Below are positions 6,859-6,928 of a stretch of 6,928 bases of DNA, in pieces (positions within the stretch are counted from its first letter, which is position 1; the number at the start of each line of letters is the position of its first letter). The position numbers and the translations under genes were made by a program. This stretch comes from Desulfocapsa sp. GTDB taxonomy: Bacteria; Desulfobacterota; Desulfobulbia; Desulfobulbales; Desulfocapsaceae. The DNA is taken from assembly GCA_030635405.1 (NCBI GenBank), contig DAOVZA010000110.1, forward strand, positions 1 through 6,928. The letters run 5' to 3'. Below the pieces are notes generated by a model that was given only the letters and a program-made list of their open reading frames with translations, did not search any database and was not told the origin of the DNA.

Positions 6859-6928
6859 GATGGACTCGTAAAACTCTCCATCTGCTTCGTTGCTGTAATT
6901 TTTCTATCATTACGACGTACCCTAGTAC
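6859..6928. repeat. Inverted-repeat-rich intergenic segment, possibly half of a palindromic dispersed repeat
   Basis: Three nested or adjacent inverted repeats fill the sequence after the kinase stop. GATGGA (6859-6864) pairs with TCCATC (6877-6882). GTAAT (6895-6899) pairs with ATTAC (6909-6913). GTAC (6917-6920) and GTAC (6925-6928) flank CCTA at the very edge of the window. The last may be the centre of a longer palindrome whose right half lies outside. The segment has no ORF. It begins 4 nt after the kinase stop codon, as small intergenic repeats often do. The identity as a dispersed family is inferred partly from a general sense of having met similar sequence, which I cannot verify here. 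Confidence 0.45.

Noticed and set aside
6859..6905. Intrinsic terminator for the kinase gene
   Set aside because: The GATGGA/TCCATC stem is short with a 12-nt loop, and the T-run (6899-6903) begins 16 nt after the stem, so it does not have terminator geometry.

Overview
The window reads as an ordinary, densely coded stretch of a Gram-negative bacterial chromosome, moderately AT-rich by eye. An anaerobic Desulfobacterota (deltaproteobacterial) host is my best guess. It rests on the mix of a chemoreceptor, a long-chain polyprenyl diphosphate synthase, a YibQ-type divergent polysaccharide deacetylase and a REC-GAF-histidine kinase, not on a marker gene. No rRNA, tRNA, CRISPR array, transposase or phage gene is visible.

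Layout. (1) 1-459 (+) is the 3' end of a methyl-accepting chemotaxis protein, cut by the left edge just before the signalling hairpin tip. (2) 475-507 holds an 11-13 bp hairpin between two convergent units. It is probably a two-way terminator, and the stop codon of the minus-strand gene lies in one arm. (3) 504-4882 (-) is a compact four-gene cluster. In transcription order it encodes a small HEAT-repeat protein, a DinG/YoaA-type iron-sulfur DNA helicase, a trans-polyprenyl diphosphate synthase (IspB-like) and a membrane-anchored divergent polysaccharide deacetylase. The junctions are a 4-nt GTGA overlap, a 3-nt gap and a 39-nt gap, so co-transcription and partial translational coupling are likely. 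(4) 4883-5009 is an AT-rich divergent intergenic region that should carry promoters for both sides. (5) 5010-6854 (+) is a soluble hybrid sensor kinase (REC-GAF-coiled coil-HisKA-HATPase) with all main catalytic motifs present. (6) 6855-6928 is non-coding and rich in inverted repeats. It ends in GTAC-CCTA-GTAC exactly at the right edge, and may be the left half of a longer palindromic intergenic repeat.

How the genes work together. The minus-strand cluster mixes DNA repair (helicase), quinone side-chain synthesis (polyprenyl synthase) and envelope metabolism (deacetylase), so it looks like a housekeeping operon rather than one pathway. The closest functional link suggested by layout is the HEAT-repeat protein with the helicase. 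The sensor kinase has no DNA-binding or output partner inside the window, and its partner must be encoded elsewhere. I found no convincing new defence or mobile system. The items most worth a second look are the HEAT-helicase pair and the truncated palindrome at the right edge.
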